Shown here one piece after another: positions 8,804 to 18,116 of a stretch of DNA of 64,000 nt. The stretch covers positions 1 through 64,000 of the forward strand of contig CAZJLR010000013.1 of assembly GCA_964546815.1 (NCBI GenBank), read 5' to 3'. A model generated the notes under the pieces. The model had not been told where the DNA came from. It ran no database searches and was given only the letters and a program-made list of their open reading frames with translations. This stretch comes from JAIEPM01 sp964546815 (lineage in GTDB: Bacteria; Cyanobacteriota; Vampirovibrionia; Obscuribacterales; Obscuribacteraceae). Numbering within the stretch: position 1 is the first letter of the stretch; each line of letters starts with the position of its first letter. The position numbers and the translations under genes were made by a program.

Positions 8804-8953
8804 ATGTTATACACACTAATTTCATTGCTAGTACTTTTCTGGATCGTCGGCATGGTAGCTCATGTTGGTGGTGGTCTGATTCATGGACTTCTCGTTTTGG
8901 CACTTATAGTGTTTGTGTTTGACTTGATAACAGGACGCAGACCTGTTGTTTAG
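8804..8953 (+). CDS. Lmo0937-family small membrane protein
   Basis: A 49-residue protein too short for ordinary gene finding. It begins MLYTLISLLVLFWIVGMV, has a central HVGGGLIHGLLVLALIV, and ends DLITGRRPVV. This hydrophobic-GGxIH-hydrophobic-GRRP pattern is that of the Lmo0937 (DUF5670) small membrane proteins found widely in bacteria. An AGAGGA SD lies eight bases before the ATG. It starts 54 bp after the receiver-kinase gene and is probably cotranscribed. Function of the family is unknown; general stress association has been suggested. Confidence 0.85.
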   Translation: MLYTLISLLVLFWIVGMVAHVGGGLIHGLLVLALIVFVFDLITGRRPVV

Positions 8954-9086
8954 GACAGCAGCTAGAATGCGTTTATTGAGACAGAGTCAGGCGCTACAGG
9001 ATTTTTCCGACGGCGCCTCTATTCTGAATTTTGCTGGAATTAGCTGGGGGCGTTTCGAGCATTTAGGCAACTGGTATTTACCCCAG

Positions 9087-9131
9087 TTGACAACCCTTCG
9101 TGTATGTAGATACTTAAGTGACTGGTCACTT
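9087..9131 (+). promoter_or_regulatory. Possible promoter with overlapping operator dyad
   Basis: TTGACA (9087-9092), an 18-bp spacer and TACTTA (9111-9116) form a plausible though weak promoter, about 47 bp ahead of the pseudokinase start. Overlapping the expected start of transcription is the dyad AAGTGAC-TG-GTCACTT (9116-9131), perfect over 7+7 bp, which would suit a repressor site. Confidence 0.4.
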
Positions 9132-9162
9132 TTTACTAACACACGGGTTAACTTAGCAATTT

Positions 9163-11760
9163 ATGCTTAAACGAAACCGATTGGGTCTTCAAAGCCCCAG
9201 TCATCATGCTGCGCCTGTCGCGGAAGCCGGTAAACAAAGTTCTGTTCAAATTGTAAGTCCTGATGAAACTTCAGAACGTCCCAGTGCAGAGTCAGGGGCG
9301 TCTTGTTCATCTAACAAATCGGAGAATCAGGCTGATTCAGCGGAGCCTCCCGGGTCTTCGATAGCAGAATCTTCGATTAGCGCCCATTCGGAGGCGCCAA
9401 GAGCGATTTTAGAATCTTCATCGATTGAGTCAGTCGCAGATCGAAAGAAGCTCGGTAAGAGATTCCAGTCTTACGAATTGGTCTGGAAAGTAGCAAGCGA
9501 TGCCCTCAGCACGACTTACGCCGCAAAACGAGACGGCATTGAAGACATGCTGGCTGTGCGCATATTCGATGCCAAGGCTACCAGCGGTGTTCAGTTGCGT
9601 AGTATTCAACAAGCTGCAAGCAAGGCGGCTGAGTTAACGCATCCTGGTCATATTACGGTTTACGAGAATGGTGTTGCCGATAGTGGCGAAGCATTCGTGG
9701 TAACGGACTGGGTTGAATGTGACAGTCTTGCTCAAGTCTTACCGGTGGTAAAACGTCTTGATATTGGGCGTTTTATGGGCATTTTTAAGCAAGTCTGTGA
9801 GGTGCTTTCCGAAGCTCATTCCAGGCAGTTGATACATGGAAATTTAACGCCTTCGAAGATCCTCTTAGTTGCAAATGATTTTGCCAACGATGTGGTGAAG
9901 GTTATCGATTTCGGTATGCCACCAGACCCTGTTCAGAATGCATTTTATTTGAGCCCTGAACAGTGTTTAGACCGTAGCAAACTAGATGCGCGCACAGATA
10001 TATATTCGCTTGCTTGCATCATGTATGAGGCTCTATGCGGTAGCCCTCCATTCGTTGGACACAAAATGAGCAATGCCTCGCTCAATCACTTGCATGAGCT
10101 GGCAAATCAATACAGTCCTGAAGCACCAGAGCATAATGCTCTGAAATTGCTTGATTGCATAATTAGCAAATGTTTGCAGAAAAAACCGGCAAAGCGATTT
10201 CGCAATATCCGCGAATTGATGGATGCCTTGCGCCTTGTTGATGATTGCATCTGCGGCAACAGCAGTAAAAAGCTTCCTCCTAAAGCAGAAAAATTACTAC
10301 TATTTCGTTTTCTTGATTTTTTCGATCGAAAAATTGTTGCTTGTATGTTCAGTTATTTGCTGCTGGGCGGACTTGCTGTCAAATATATCGGCGAGATTCA
10401 GTTGCAAAAACATATCGACCAGGCACAGTTGTCATTGATGGAAGCTAACCTTGTTGCAGCAGAGTCCTCATGGAAAGAGGCGATTGCGCAGGCTGATCTG
10501 TCCAGAAAACCGCCGAGTTTGAGGGCTGATTTACACTGGGAATTGGGAGATGTGTTTTCCGGCCTCTGTAATGATGACTCGTCTGATAGCAACAGAAGAA
10601 ATCTTTCTGCTGAAGCAATTGAGCAATACAGATTGGCATTGCAATATTTCAATCATGGAAGTCACTTCAGAGCTTCCTCAATAGATTTGTTGTCCAGAAT
10701 TGCAAATTTGCAGATGCAAACTCAAGAGCCGGAGCCACTTTCCAAAGAGCTGACCAGGCAACAGGTTGAAAAGGCGGAGAGCCTATTCAAAAGCAAAAAA
10801 TATGATGCTTGTCTGCAGTTTTGCCAGAAGGTGCTGTTTGATGATATACACAACAAACCTTTGTTCGATTACAAGAAGCTGAGCGATCCAGATCAAAAGA
10901 GAATTGCTGTTTTCGCTGCATGTGCAGCAAACGAAGTTGGCACGCGACTTCAACCCGATAAAGGCATTCGCTATTTCCAGAGAGCTTTGTATCTCTTTGA
11001 CGTGGCGGGAGACGAACGCAGAACAGATTTGCAAAATCTTGATACGTGCCTGGAACAATTGAAGATGAACCCATCGTCTAACGATACTTATTTTGCAGAG
11101 ACGTGCGAGGCGCTTGCTGAGGGAGATGAGCTTGCCGCTTGGGGTGGATTGACGATTTCTAGAACAGTTCCAATTCAATTCCAAGTACGAAATTTCTTGA
11201 TCGATTACGCTACGCTGAAGGACTCAACAAATAGAAGAATTCATTTGTCATCGGCAAAGGAAGCTATTCCAACGCTAGAAGAAGAATTAAAGCTGAGAGA
11301 AAAAGCTTTTGGAATGAATAATTCGGAGCTGCTCGATAATATTGCCAATCTGGCATTTTGTTATACGGCAAACAAAGAAACCGATAAAGCCTTGCATGCG
11401 TTCTCCAGGTATTTTTCGATTTTATCTGATAACGAAGTTGGTGATGAGCAAGTATGGCTTGCCTATGCAAATCTATTGACCGCAAACGGTAAAAAGAAGG
11501 ATGCACTCAAATTGCTGGAAAGTAGGTTAAATGCGCAGGAAAATGGAGGATTGATGCTTCCTTCATCTGTGCAATATCGGCTCGTCAAATCGTATTTGGA
11601 AAACAATCTTCCACAAAGAGCTTATGACTATCTAGGCGAAATAATGCCTGTGCCTCAGCCATATTATCTCGACTCAGGTGAATACAACGCACAGAATTCG
11701 GACGCGTTTGATTCGATGCCAGTAACTGGACAGCAGATTTTTTATAACAGCAATGATTAG
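9163..11760 (+). CDS. Membrane-anchored Ser/Thr pseudokinase with TPRs
   Basis: An 865-residue protein. Residues 1-100 are a Ser/Ala/Glu-rich disordered leader. Residues 101-360 form a PknB-like kinase fold lacking key residues: no Gly-rich loop, the AIK lysine is Arg (AVRIFD, R133), and the catalytic HRD aspartate is Asn (HGN, N227). DFG (249-251) is kept. Residues 391-408 are one transmembrane helix. The remaining 450 residues are helical with TPR-like repeats, predicted outside the membrane. No SD is visible before the ATG. It follows the Lmo0937-like gene by 209 bp. Its stop codon overlaps the stop of convergent gcvPB. The structure suits a sensor or scaffold that binds another kinase or ligand rather than a catalyst. 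Confidence 0.88.
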   Translation: MLKRNRLGLQSPSHHAAPVAEAGKQSSVQIVSPDETSERPSAESGASCSSNKSENQADSAEPPGSSIAESSISAHSEAPRAILESSSIESVADRKKLGKRFQSYELVWKVASDALSTTYAAKRDGIEDMLAVRIFDAKATSGVQLRSIQQAASKAAELTHPGHITVYENGVADSGEAFVVTDWVECDSLAQVLPVVKRLDIGRFMGIFKQVCEVLSEAHSRQLIHGNLTPSKILLVANDFANDVVKVIDFGMPPDPVQNAFYLSPEQCLDRSKLDARTDIYSLACIMYEALCGSPPFVGHKMSNASLNHLHELANQYSPEAPEHNALKLLDCIISKCLQKKPAKRFRNIRELMDALRLVDDCICGNSSKKLPPKAEKLLLFRFLDFFDRKIVACMFSYLLLGGLAVKYIGEIQLQKHIDQAQLSLMEANLVAAESSWKEAIAQADLSRKPPSLRADLHWELGDVFSGLCNDDSSDSNRRNLSAEAIEQYRLALQYFNHGSHFRASSIDLLSRIANLQMQTQEPEPLSKELTRQQVEKAESLFKSKKYDACLQFCQKVLFDDIHNKPLFDYKKLSDPDQKRIAVFAACAANEVGTRLQPDKGIRYFQRALYLFDVAGDERRTDLQNLDTCLEQLKMNPSSNDTYFAETCEALAEGDELAAWGGLTISRTVPIQFQVRNFLIDYATLKDSTNRRIHLSSAKEAIPTLEEELKLREKAFGMNNSELLDNIANLAFCYTANKETDKALHAFSRYFSILSDNEVGDEQVWLAYANLLTANGKKKDALKLLESRLNAQENGGLMLPSSVQYRLVKSYLENNLPQRAYDYLGEIMPVPQPYYLDSGEYNAQNSDAFDSMPVTGQQIFYNSND

Positions 11761-13217
11761 TCTTGAGCCGTCGCTGGTGACCATCGCAGATTTGGTTTTC
11801 TCGCTGCGAGGGCCTCGTCAAGTCTGCCCACAGGAGTCGTATGTGGTGCGGCTATGACTTTGTCGGGATCTTCTTTTGTTTCCTTGTCGATTTGAAGCAT
11901 GATTTCGATGAAATCATCTAGAGTTTGTTTCGATTCGGTTTCTGTTGGCTCGAACATCATCGCTTCAGGCACCAGCAGCGGGAAATACACAGTTGGTGCG
12001 TGTATGCCGAAGTCGAGCATGCGCTTGGCGATTTGTGTTGTGCTGCAACCGCGTTCCTTTTGCCAAACTCCTGAAAGCACAAATTCGTGCATGCATGATT
12101 GAGTGTATGGCAATTTGAATGAGCGTTTGAGATTTTCTTTGAGGTAATTTGCGCTCAAGATGGCATCGCGTGAAACTTGAGTAAGACCTTCTTTTCCGTG
12201 CGCAAGAATGTAAGTCAGTGCGCGCACCAAAATACCAAAATTGCCATAGAATCCTTTTACTTTGCCGACTGTATGAGGTTTGTCCCAGTCGAGCGAATAG
12301 CGATCGTCTTTCTTTGTTACTACCGGTACTGGCAAAAATGGTGCAAGGAAATCGCGGCAAGCAACAGCGCAGCCGCCTGGTCCACCGCCGCCGTGCGGAG
12401 TTGAGAATGACTTGTGCAGATTTAAGTGGCAAACGTCGAAGCCCATGTCGCCGGGTCTGACAAGACCCATGATTGCGTTCAGATTGGCTCCGTCGTAATA
12501 CAGCAATCCGCCGCATTCGTGCACGAGCTTTTGCACTACCATAATTTCTTCTTCAAACAAGCCCAGCGTGCTTGGGTTGGTGAGCATTATGGCTGCTACG
12601 TCTGGTCCAAGTGCTTTTTTCAATTCGTCGATGTTGACGAGCCCGCGTTCGTTAGAGCCGATTTCGACAACTTCATATCCTGCCATCGCGGCTGATGCTG
12701 GGTTTGTGCCGTGGGCGGTGTCGGGCACGATAACTTTCTTGCGATTGTGGTCGCCCTTTTGATTGAAATAAGCTTTGATGAGCATCAAGCCGAGCAATTC
12801 GCCCTGGGCTCCTGCTGCTGGCTGCAATGTGACTTCAGGAAGTCCGACAATCTCAGCAATTTTTTCTCTGAGAGTGTACAGAACTTCCAATGCGCCTTGA
12901 ACTTGTTCTTCAGGTTGGTTGGGGTGAATCTCGCGGAAGCCGTCTAAGGCTGCCATCTGGTCATTTACTTTAGGATTGTATTTCATTGTGCAAGAGCCCA
13001 ATGGATAGAACCCTGATTCGATGGAATGGTTGAGTTTTGACAGATTGACGAAATGTCTGATTGCTTCAAGTTCGCTCACTTCCGGCAATGCGGGCGGAGT
13101 TTTGCGTACAAATTTTTCAGGAATGATTTCGCTGACCTTCTTGTGCGGCACTCCCGGCTGAGGCAGTATTTCTGCTCTTCTTCCCGGAGTAGACATCTCA
13201 TAAATCAGCTTACGCAT
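11757..13217 (-). CDS. gcvPB: Glycine dehydrogenase (decarboxylating) subunit 2
   Basis: A 486-residue C-terminal-half P-protein of the glycine cleavage system (two-subunit type), which decarboxylates glycine onto the lipoyl arm of GcvH using PLP. The PLP lysine lies in HLNLHKSFSTPHGGGGPG. Other family features are PLGSCTMKYNP and QPAAGAQGELLG. It has a good SD (AGAGGT) and lies 27 bp downstream of rnd on the same strand. gcvPA, gcvT and gcvH are not in the window, so the rest of the complex is encoded elsewhere. No glycine riboswitch is seen upstream. Confidence 0.96.
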   Translation of the reverse strand: MRKLIYEMSTPGRRAEILPQPGVPHKKVSEIIPEKFVRKTPPALPEVSELEAIRHFVNLSKLNHSIESGFYPLGSCTMKYNPKVNDQMAALDGFREIHPNQPEEQVQGALEVLYTLREKIAEIVGLPEVTLQPAAGAQGELLGLMLIKAYFNQKGDHNRKKVIVPDTAHGTNPASAAMAGYEVVEIGSNERGLVNIDELKKALGPDVAAIMLTNPSTLGLFEEEIMVVQKLVHECGGLLYYDGANLNAIMGLVRPGDMGFDVCHLNLHKSFSTPHGGGGPGGCAVACRDFLAPFLPVPVVTKKDDRYSLDWDKPHTVGKVKGFYGNFGILVRALTYILAHGKEGLTQVSRDAILSANYLKENLKRSFKLPYTQSCMHEFVLSGVWQKERGCSTTQIAKRMLDFGIHAPTVYFPLLVPEAMMFEPTETESKQTLDDFIEIMLQIDKETKEDPDKVIAAPHTTPVGRLDEALAARKPNLRWSPATAQD

Positions 13218-13244
13218 TGCTCTACCTCTTTTACGAACTGTGCT

Positions 13245-13880
13245 TTAGTGTTCAAATACGTTGTTAAATCCAGCCATGTCCATTTCACAAACAGTTGGAA
13301 GGAACGCGAATAGTTTTTCAGCTAACTCAAGCTTCTTTTCTCGTTCCAGCATTGCTTTCATTTTGCGATAAAGCGGAATAAGCACGCGCACATCATTGGC
13401 TGCATATTCTAGCTGTGAGTCGCTGAGATCGTCTCTGGCCCAGTCGCTTGTCTGGTCTGTTTTGTCCATTTCGAGCCCTAGCATTTCGCGGCAGAGGTCT
13501 TTCAGACCGTGCTTGTCGGTGTAGGTGCGCACCAGTTTCGAAGCGATTTTTGTGCACCAGACAGGGTTTGTCCAGGCATCGAGGTAATAGCGCATAACTG
13601 AAATGTCAAAGCGTCCGTAATGGAATAGTTTCAGCAAAGATTTCTCTGTCAGCAGTCTTTGCAAGTTAGGGGCATTTCTGTCGGTGTAGCGCACAAAACT
13701 GCAAACGCCTTCGTCATCACATATTTGAACCAGGCAGAGCCTGTCCCGGTGGAGTATGAGCCCTCTAGTTTCAGTGTCAACAGCAACAATCGACTTGCTC
13801 AGATAGTGCTGCAAGCGGCTATCAGGCAAATCAGTTTCGAAGAGGTCGGGCTTTCCGCGAGTTATTTGCTCGACTTTCAA
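13245..13880 (-). CDS. rnd: Ribonuclease D-type 3'-5' exonuclease
   Basis: A 211-residue DEDDy exonuclease. ExoI is AVDTETRGL (D-x-E), exoII is HYGRFDISVM and exoIII is QLEYAANDVRVLI (Y...D). The HRDC domains of E. coli RNase D are missing, as is usual in the short cyanobacterial and alphaproteobacterial forms. The start is TTG, supported by GGAG seven bases upstream. Likely role: trimming 3' ends of tRNA and other structured RNAs. It is first in a probable two-gene transcript with gcvPB, an association with no obvious functional link. Confidence 0.9.
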   Translation of the reverse strand: MKVEQITRGKPDLFETDLPDSRLQHYLSKSIVAVDTETRGLILHRDRLCLVQICDDEGVCSFVRYTDRNAPNLQRLLTEKSLLKLFHYGRFDISVMRYYLDAWTNPVWCTKIASKLVRTYTDKHGLKDLCREMLGLEMDKTDQTSDWARDDLSDSQLEYAANDVRVLIPLYRKMKAMLEREKKLELAEKLFAFLPTVCEMDMAGFNNVFEH

Positions 13881-14133
13881 GAGGTGTCTCCAAGATAAGA
13901 GCGGCTAATTGGCGCCACAGAGCAAATTATATTGCGCTTGAAGCATTCAATGATGCAGGGATGCTCATCTGTAAAGCTCGTTTTGTCCGCTTACCGTCGC
14001 ATGGGGACTGAATGATCCCCGAAGAGTGCAGAACTGCGATAGCGAAAGCTACTTTTTCTGCTGATTCCGTATATGATTTAAGGTTAGAGGGTTCACATTA
14101 CGTACTTGTCAGCAGCTGGGGTTCCACTTCTAT

Positions 14134-15345
14134 ATGTTTTTGCAATGGCGGTCTCAGGCTTTGGTATTTTTACTTGCCGGGGGACTCATGCAGTCGTCCG
14201 TTGCGCTGGCAAGCAATTTCCCCGGGACAGGCGCGCCGATATCGGCTGCTCGGGCAATGAAGCCTAGCGGTGACCCCACTAACCCATTCTCTTATCCATT
14301 CCTGGCCGACCTTGCCAAATCACTGGCAAAAAATGGATTTCCAGCGAGTTTTTTCCTCGGGCTTGATAGCAAATCAGGGCCGGGCATTGATTTGCGCACG
14401 ATACTCTTGTACGAGGCAGGTGTTCTGAAATCACCGGTTAAGATTATTGTGCCGACCAGGTTGAAGAAACAAGATTCATCTTTTCCGTCTTTAACCATGA
14501 GTTCGATTCCAGATTCTTCGGGCGAGATGCCATCGATTGCTCCTAAGCTCAAAGCTGAAAACATTGAAGACCCCAACAACAGTGGAAGCGGCATCAAACA
14601 ACCTGAACTGCCGAAAGAAAACGAGTTGAGTGTTGATGTAAATAAGTTTTCCAAAGACCTTGCTGTGTCTGGCTATAAAAATGAGGTAACGGCTGTCACG
14701 CCAGATGTCGCCACTGTCGCCATGATCCCACCGCATCTCAGCGTGGAAAATCCAACTACTACCGCCGAAAACTCATTTCGCTTCTGGACAATTCCGGCAT
14801 CACCGGCTGCTGTACAGCCTAATGTTGGAAAGAATGCGACTTACGATGGTTCTTATGTAATGATGTCGCCTGAAGGTCTAAAGTCGGTTGTCGGACGAAC
14901 TTTCTCGTTAAAGAGTGGACGCATTTTTGCATGCAGCCGAGCTTTGCCGATTGTTATTGAAGCCCCAGAGGCGAAAGTTACTGTTACAGCAGGCGCAAGT
15001 GCATTCGTTGAAATCTTAAAGGCTGGAACAACCAGGGTGCGCGTCCTTGAGTCTGGAGGTGCAGACCGTGTTGTTACTGTGAAATTCAACTCGAATGCTA
15101 AGCCTGAAGAGCTAAAGCTCAGTGCTGGAAGCGATTTTATTGTTTCTGATCACAGTTTGAGCGAGGCTGAGAAATCTGTGCAGGGTAAAAGTGCTGGTAC
15201 CACATCTGGTGGCGACAATTGGAGTCGCTCTGAATTTTCTGCAAAAGCCTTCGTCGGCAGCGATAAGTTTTTCAGTTCAGATCTGGCCAATCAAAATCTT
15301 GAGCAGCGGGCTGCCATGCTATCTCTGATCAAACGACTGAAGTAA
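14134..15345 (+). CDS. Secreted protein with FecR-like C-terminal domain
   Basis: A 403-residue protein with signal peptide (hydrophobic LVFLLAGGL, then ALA-S). The middle is low-complexity and Pro/Ser/Glu-rich. The C-terminal part, about residues 240-345, has strand-rich sequence (LKSGRIFACS, IEAPEAKVTVTAGASAFVEI, GTTRVRVLESGGADRVVTVK) like the FecR-type beta domain that holds cell-surface or periplasmic proteins. No sigma factor gene accompanies it, so a FecR regulatory role is not supported. It is divergent from rnd. Confidence 0.6.
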   Translation: MFLQWRSQALVFLLAGGLMQSSVALASNFPGTGAPISAARAMKPSGDPTNPFSYPFLADLAKSLAKNGFPASFFLGLDSKSGPGIDLRTILLYEAGVLKSPVKIIVPTRLKKQDSSFPSLTMSSIPDSSGEMPSIAPKLKAENIEDPNNSGSGIKQPELPKENELSVDVNKFSKDLAVSGYKNEVTAVTPDVATVAMIPPHLSVENPTTTAENSFRFWTIPASPAAVQPNVGKNATYDGSYVMMSPEGLKSVVGRTFSLKSGRIFACSRALPIVIEAPEAKVTVTAGASAFVEILKAGTTRVRVLESGGADRVVTVKFNSNAKPEELKLSAGSDFIVSDHSLSEAEKSVQGKSAGTTSGGDNWSRSEFSAKAFVGSDKFFSSDLANQNLEQRAAMLSLIKRLK

Positions 15346-15446
15346 GTCGTTGCGACTCGCTTTTCCTTCTCGTTCTCGAATTAGTAAGGAGCAGGTAGCG
15401 CCCCTAAAGGTAGATGCATGCCACCAAGCTATCTGAAAACAACAGT

Positions 15447-16775
15447 TTAGTCTTTGTTGGAGTAAGCTTCGTCGAGCAACTCGACCAGATGATAAACTTT
15501 CATTGGCAATTTTTCTTGTGCAATGCCTGCTTCAAGCTGAAGAAGGCAACCTGGGTTTGTTGTTACTACCGCATCTGCACCGGTTTCTTTTAAGTATGCC
15601 ATTTTGCGATCAAGAACATTCAAGCTCAAGTCTGTGTGCATGAGATTGTAAATGCCTGCACTGCCGCAGCATTGTTCTGCTTCTTGTAATGGAATTTGTT
15701 TTAGTCCTGGAATAAGGTTAAGCAACGCCAATGGTTGCTCTCTCACTTTTTGCACGTTGTATAAATGGCAGGCTGAATGATAGGCAACGCTTTTGTTCAG
15801 CTTGCCCGGGGCAGATGAGAACTCGCCTGCGGCAAGTGATTCGCAAATGTCTTTGATTCGTGCTGAAAATTCGTGGGCTCGTTTAGACCATGCAGGATCG
15901 TCATGCAAAAGTTCGCCATACTCTTTAAGCATGGCGCCGCATCCTGCTGATGTTACGACAATGTCTCCATCCGTTTTTTCAAAATACTCGATATTTTTCC
16001 TGGCAAGATCTCTGGCTATTTCCATTTCGCCGGAATGAGATGCGAGCGCTCCACAGCAAGTTTGCTCGGGGGTCGTCACGATTCGTTTTTGTCTTGTCAA
16101 AAGTCGAATAGAGGCATGGTTTACATGGTTGTAAAAAATGTCCATGACACAGCCATAGAAAAGCTGTACTTCGCCTTTTTTTTCTCCCGGCGCCCACGAT
16201 TGTTTTGGTAATGGTGTGAATTTTGGAACCTTAGGCAAAAATCCTTCCCATTCGGCAAGTCGCTTTTTTAGCTTCTTTGGAATTGGCAGCGCAGGCAAAA
16301 ATCTATTTAGTTTGCTTTGCTGATATATGCGCAATAAATTGCCAAGAAAGCGAAGTCGCGGATAATCAGGCAGGATTGATTTAAATGCAAGTGCCATTAA
16401 TCGTCGAGCGCGCTTGTCTCTAAATGGAAGCATCATTGGGCGGGCTGCAGTCAATATTTTTTCGTATTGCACTCCAGATGGGCAAGCTGTCTGGCAACCC
16501 ATGCAACCAAGGCAGCTGTCTATATGCTCTGCAATCCTTGCATCGAGCGGCAATTTTTTTTCTTCTAAAAGTTTGAGTAAATATATTCGTCCGCGGGGCG
16601 ACTCGCTTTCTCTTCCTGTCGCCAGATAAGTGGGACAAGCGGGCAGGCATAAGCCGCAGTGAATGCAGGCATCAAGTAATTTTGGATCAATCGCAGACGG
16701 ACCTGAGGCGGCGCAGCCCGCTGCTGTTGCCGTTGCTTGCTGACTTTGTGCTTCTATGCCGCTGCCTTCGGTCAT
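15447..16775 (-). CDS. glcF: Glycolate oxidase iron-sulfur subunit
   Basis: A 442-residue protein. Two 4Fe-4S clusters are seen near the N-terminus, CIHCGLCLPACP and CLGCMGCQTACP. They are followed by two Cys-rich CCG domains (FYGCVMD...CCGALASHSGE and YHSACHLYN...CCGSAGIYNL), the GlcF architecture. It passes electrons from the flavin subunit of glycolate/lactate-type oxidase to the quinone pool. GlcD and GlcE are not in the window, so partner identity (glycolate, D-lactate or another hydroxy acid) is open. The ATG is preceded by GGGGGAAAG. Confidence 0.92.
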   Translation of the reverse strand: MTEGSGIEAQSQQATATAAGCAASGPSAIDPKLLDACIHCGLCLPACPTYLATGRESESPRGRIYLLKLLEEKKLPLDARIAEHIDSCLGCMGCQTACPSGVQYEKILTAARPMMLPFRDKRARRLMALAFKSILPDYPRLRFLGNLLRIYQQSKLNRFLPALPIPKKLKKRLAEWEGFLPKVPKFTPLPKQSWAPGEKKGEVQLFYGCVMDIFYNHVNHASIRLLTRQKRIVTTPEQTCCGALASHSGEMEIARDLARKNIEYFEKTDGDIVVTSAGCGAMLKEYGELLHDDPAWSKRAHEFSARIKDICESLAAGEFSSAPGKLNKSVAYHSACHLYNVQKVREQPLALLNLIPGLKQIPLQEAEQCCGSAGIYNLMHTDLSLNVLDRKMAYLKETGADAVVTTNPGCLLQLEAGIAQEKLPMKVYHLVELLDEAYSNKD

Positions 16776-16929
16776 CTTTCCCCCAGATTAGTTCAGCATA
16801 GCATTATCTGGTTAAAACTAACTTTTGCGCTTCCTAATCTTAGTATTAGCGGCTCAAAATTTCGCCTGCAATGCGCTCTAGGTCTCGCTTGTCCGCAATG
16901 ACTGCAGTCTGGGATATCTACCTTGGATT

Positions 16930-18102
16930 CTACGGAGCTAAGCGTGACAAAATAATTTCGAGTTTTGGTATTTCTTGCTCTGCCAGTTTCTGGTTGCGGG
17001 CGTAAACCCAGTATGTATCTGGCTTTCTAAGATGTTCGAGATCATCTGCCAGATGATCGTATTTTTTCAAGTTGACGCAAAGCAGCGCGTTTTGTAGTCT
17101 TGCGTCACCGAGGGAAGGATCCAATTGGCTGGCTTTCTTGAAATATTTGAGGGCAAGGTCGCTTGCTCGCCTGTACAAATAGATTTCACCCATTTGCAGT
17201 AATATTTGTGCACGCATCGACGTGGCAATTTGTTGGTCTTCGGACAGTTCTTCGTAAATAGCCAGGCCTTTATCTGTATTGCCTTTGCTCAATTCAAGGT
17301 CTGCTTTTGTATATCGTATTAGTGGGCTTTCTGATGCAATTTTCTCTGCCTTATTCAAGCAGTTTTGCGCCTCTGTATAGAGCCCTGCTTCCATAAATGA
17401 TGTTGCAAGTGCAACTAAGTTTTCTACGCTAGGATCATGTGCAACTGCTTGCTCATATCTTTTGTGTGAGTCTGACCATTCTGGCCGTGTTTTGCGTGTA
17501 AACCAGGCTTTTGGCGCCGATGCGTATATGCACCATAATATTAAAACAACCATGATTGCCTGGAAAATTTCAATGCCATGTACCAGGCCGACGCATGGAT
17601 TTTCATACATTTGTTTCCAGTCGCCAAAGTTGCTGGCGAAAGACAATAATGCGTAGAAAATAACTGTGTCGCCGATTGAATAAAGACCTAGATAAACCAG
17701 AAATGCCACCATTGCCGCAGAACGACACAGTAGTGCTAAAGATAGGCTTAGCAGTCCGAGCACAATTTGAGCCAGGTTGCCTGCAAATGCAATCCAGAGC
17801 ATTTTGTCATCGGGAAGATTGGCTTCAACAGTAACATGACCTGCAACTGGTCCATAATGAAAGTCTAAAACATGTGCTCCAACTGAAAATGCTGCAAACA
17901 AATGTCCCAGTTCATGGATGAGTACCACCACTGGCAGTGCTAGAAAAATCACGATTCTCAGCATCAGCCGTCTGTCTTCAGAGCTGAAATTATCGTCCCA
18001 AATCGAAGACCACTTTGGTATTACGTCCTTGAGCGTTAGCAAGATCAAGGGAATGTTCATCAAGTTGAACCAATCGGACGATAGCGATAAAGTAAAGTCC
18101 AT
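16930..18102 (-). CDS. M50-like membrane metalloprotease fused to TPRs
   Basis: 390 residues. The N-terminal 200 form a multi-pass membrane domain with the zinc-binding HELGH (63-67) in a hydrophobic helix, typical of M50/site-2 proteases. The usual NPxPxxPLDG motif is not evident; D145 (YSIGDTVIF) is the only obvious third-ligand candidate. Residues 210-375 are TPR repeats (for example NCLNKAEKIA and ALKYFKKASQLDPSLGDARL). It begins 14 bp after tatC. Substrate unknown. The fusion suggests a protease whose substrates or partners bind the TPR arm. It could also be an inactive member. Confidence 0.8.
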   Translation of the reverse strand: MDFTLSLSSDWFNLMNIPLILLTLKDVIPKWSSIWDDNFSSEDRRLMLRIVIFLALPVVVLIHELGHLFAAFSVGAHVLDFHYGPVAGHVTVEANLPDDKMLWIAFAGNLAQIVLGLLSLSLALLCRSAAMVAFLVYLGLYSIGDTVIFYALLSFASNFGDWKQMYENPCVGLVHGIEIFQAIMVVLILWCIYASAPKAWFTRKTRPEWSDSHKRYEQAVAHDPSVENLVALATSFMEAGLYTEAQNCLNKAEKIASESPLIRYTKADLELSKGNTDKGLAIYEELSEDQQIATSMRAQILLQMGEIYLYRRASDLALKYFKKASQLDPSLGDARLQNALLCVNLKKYDHLADDLEHLRKPDTYWVYARNQKLAEQEIPKLEIILSRLAP

Positions 18103-18116
18103 GTTTAACCTGTTGT

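Noticed and set aside
8946..9170. 74-codon plus-strand frame between the Lmo0937-like and pseudokinase genes
   Set aside because: Overlaps the promoter and dyad, no SD, no similarity noted.
13218..14133. Glycine riboswitch upstream of rnd-gcvPB
   Set aside because: No paired glycine aptamer features were found in this stretch.
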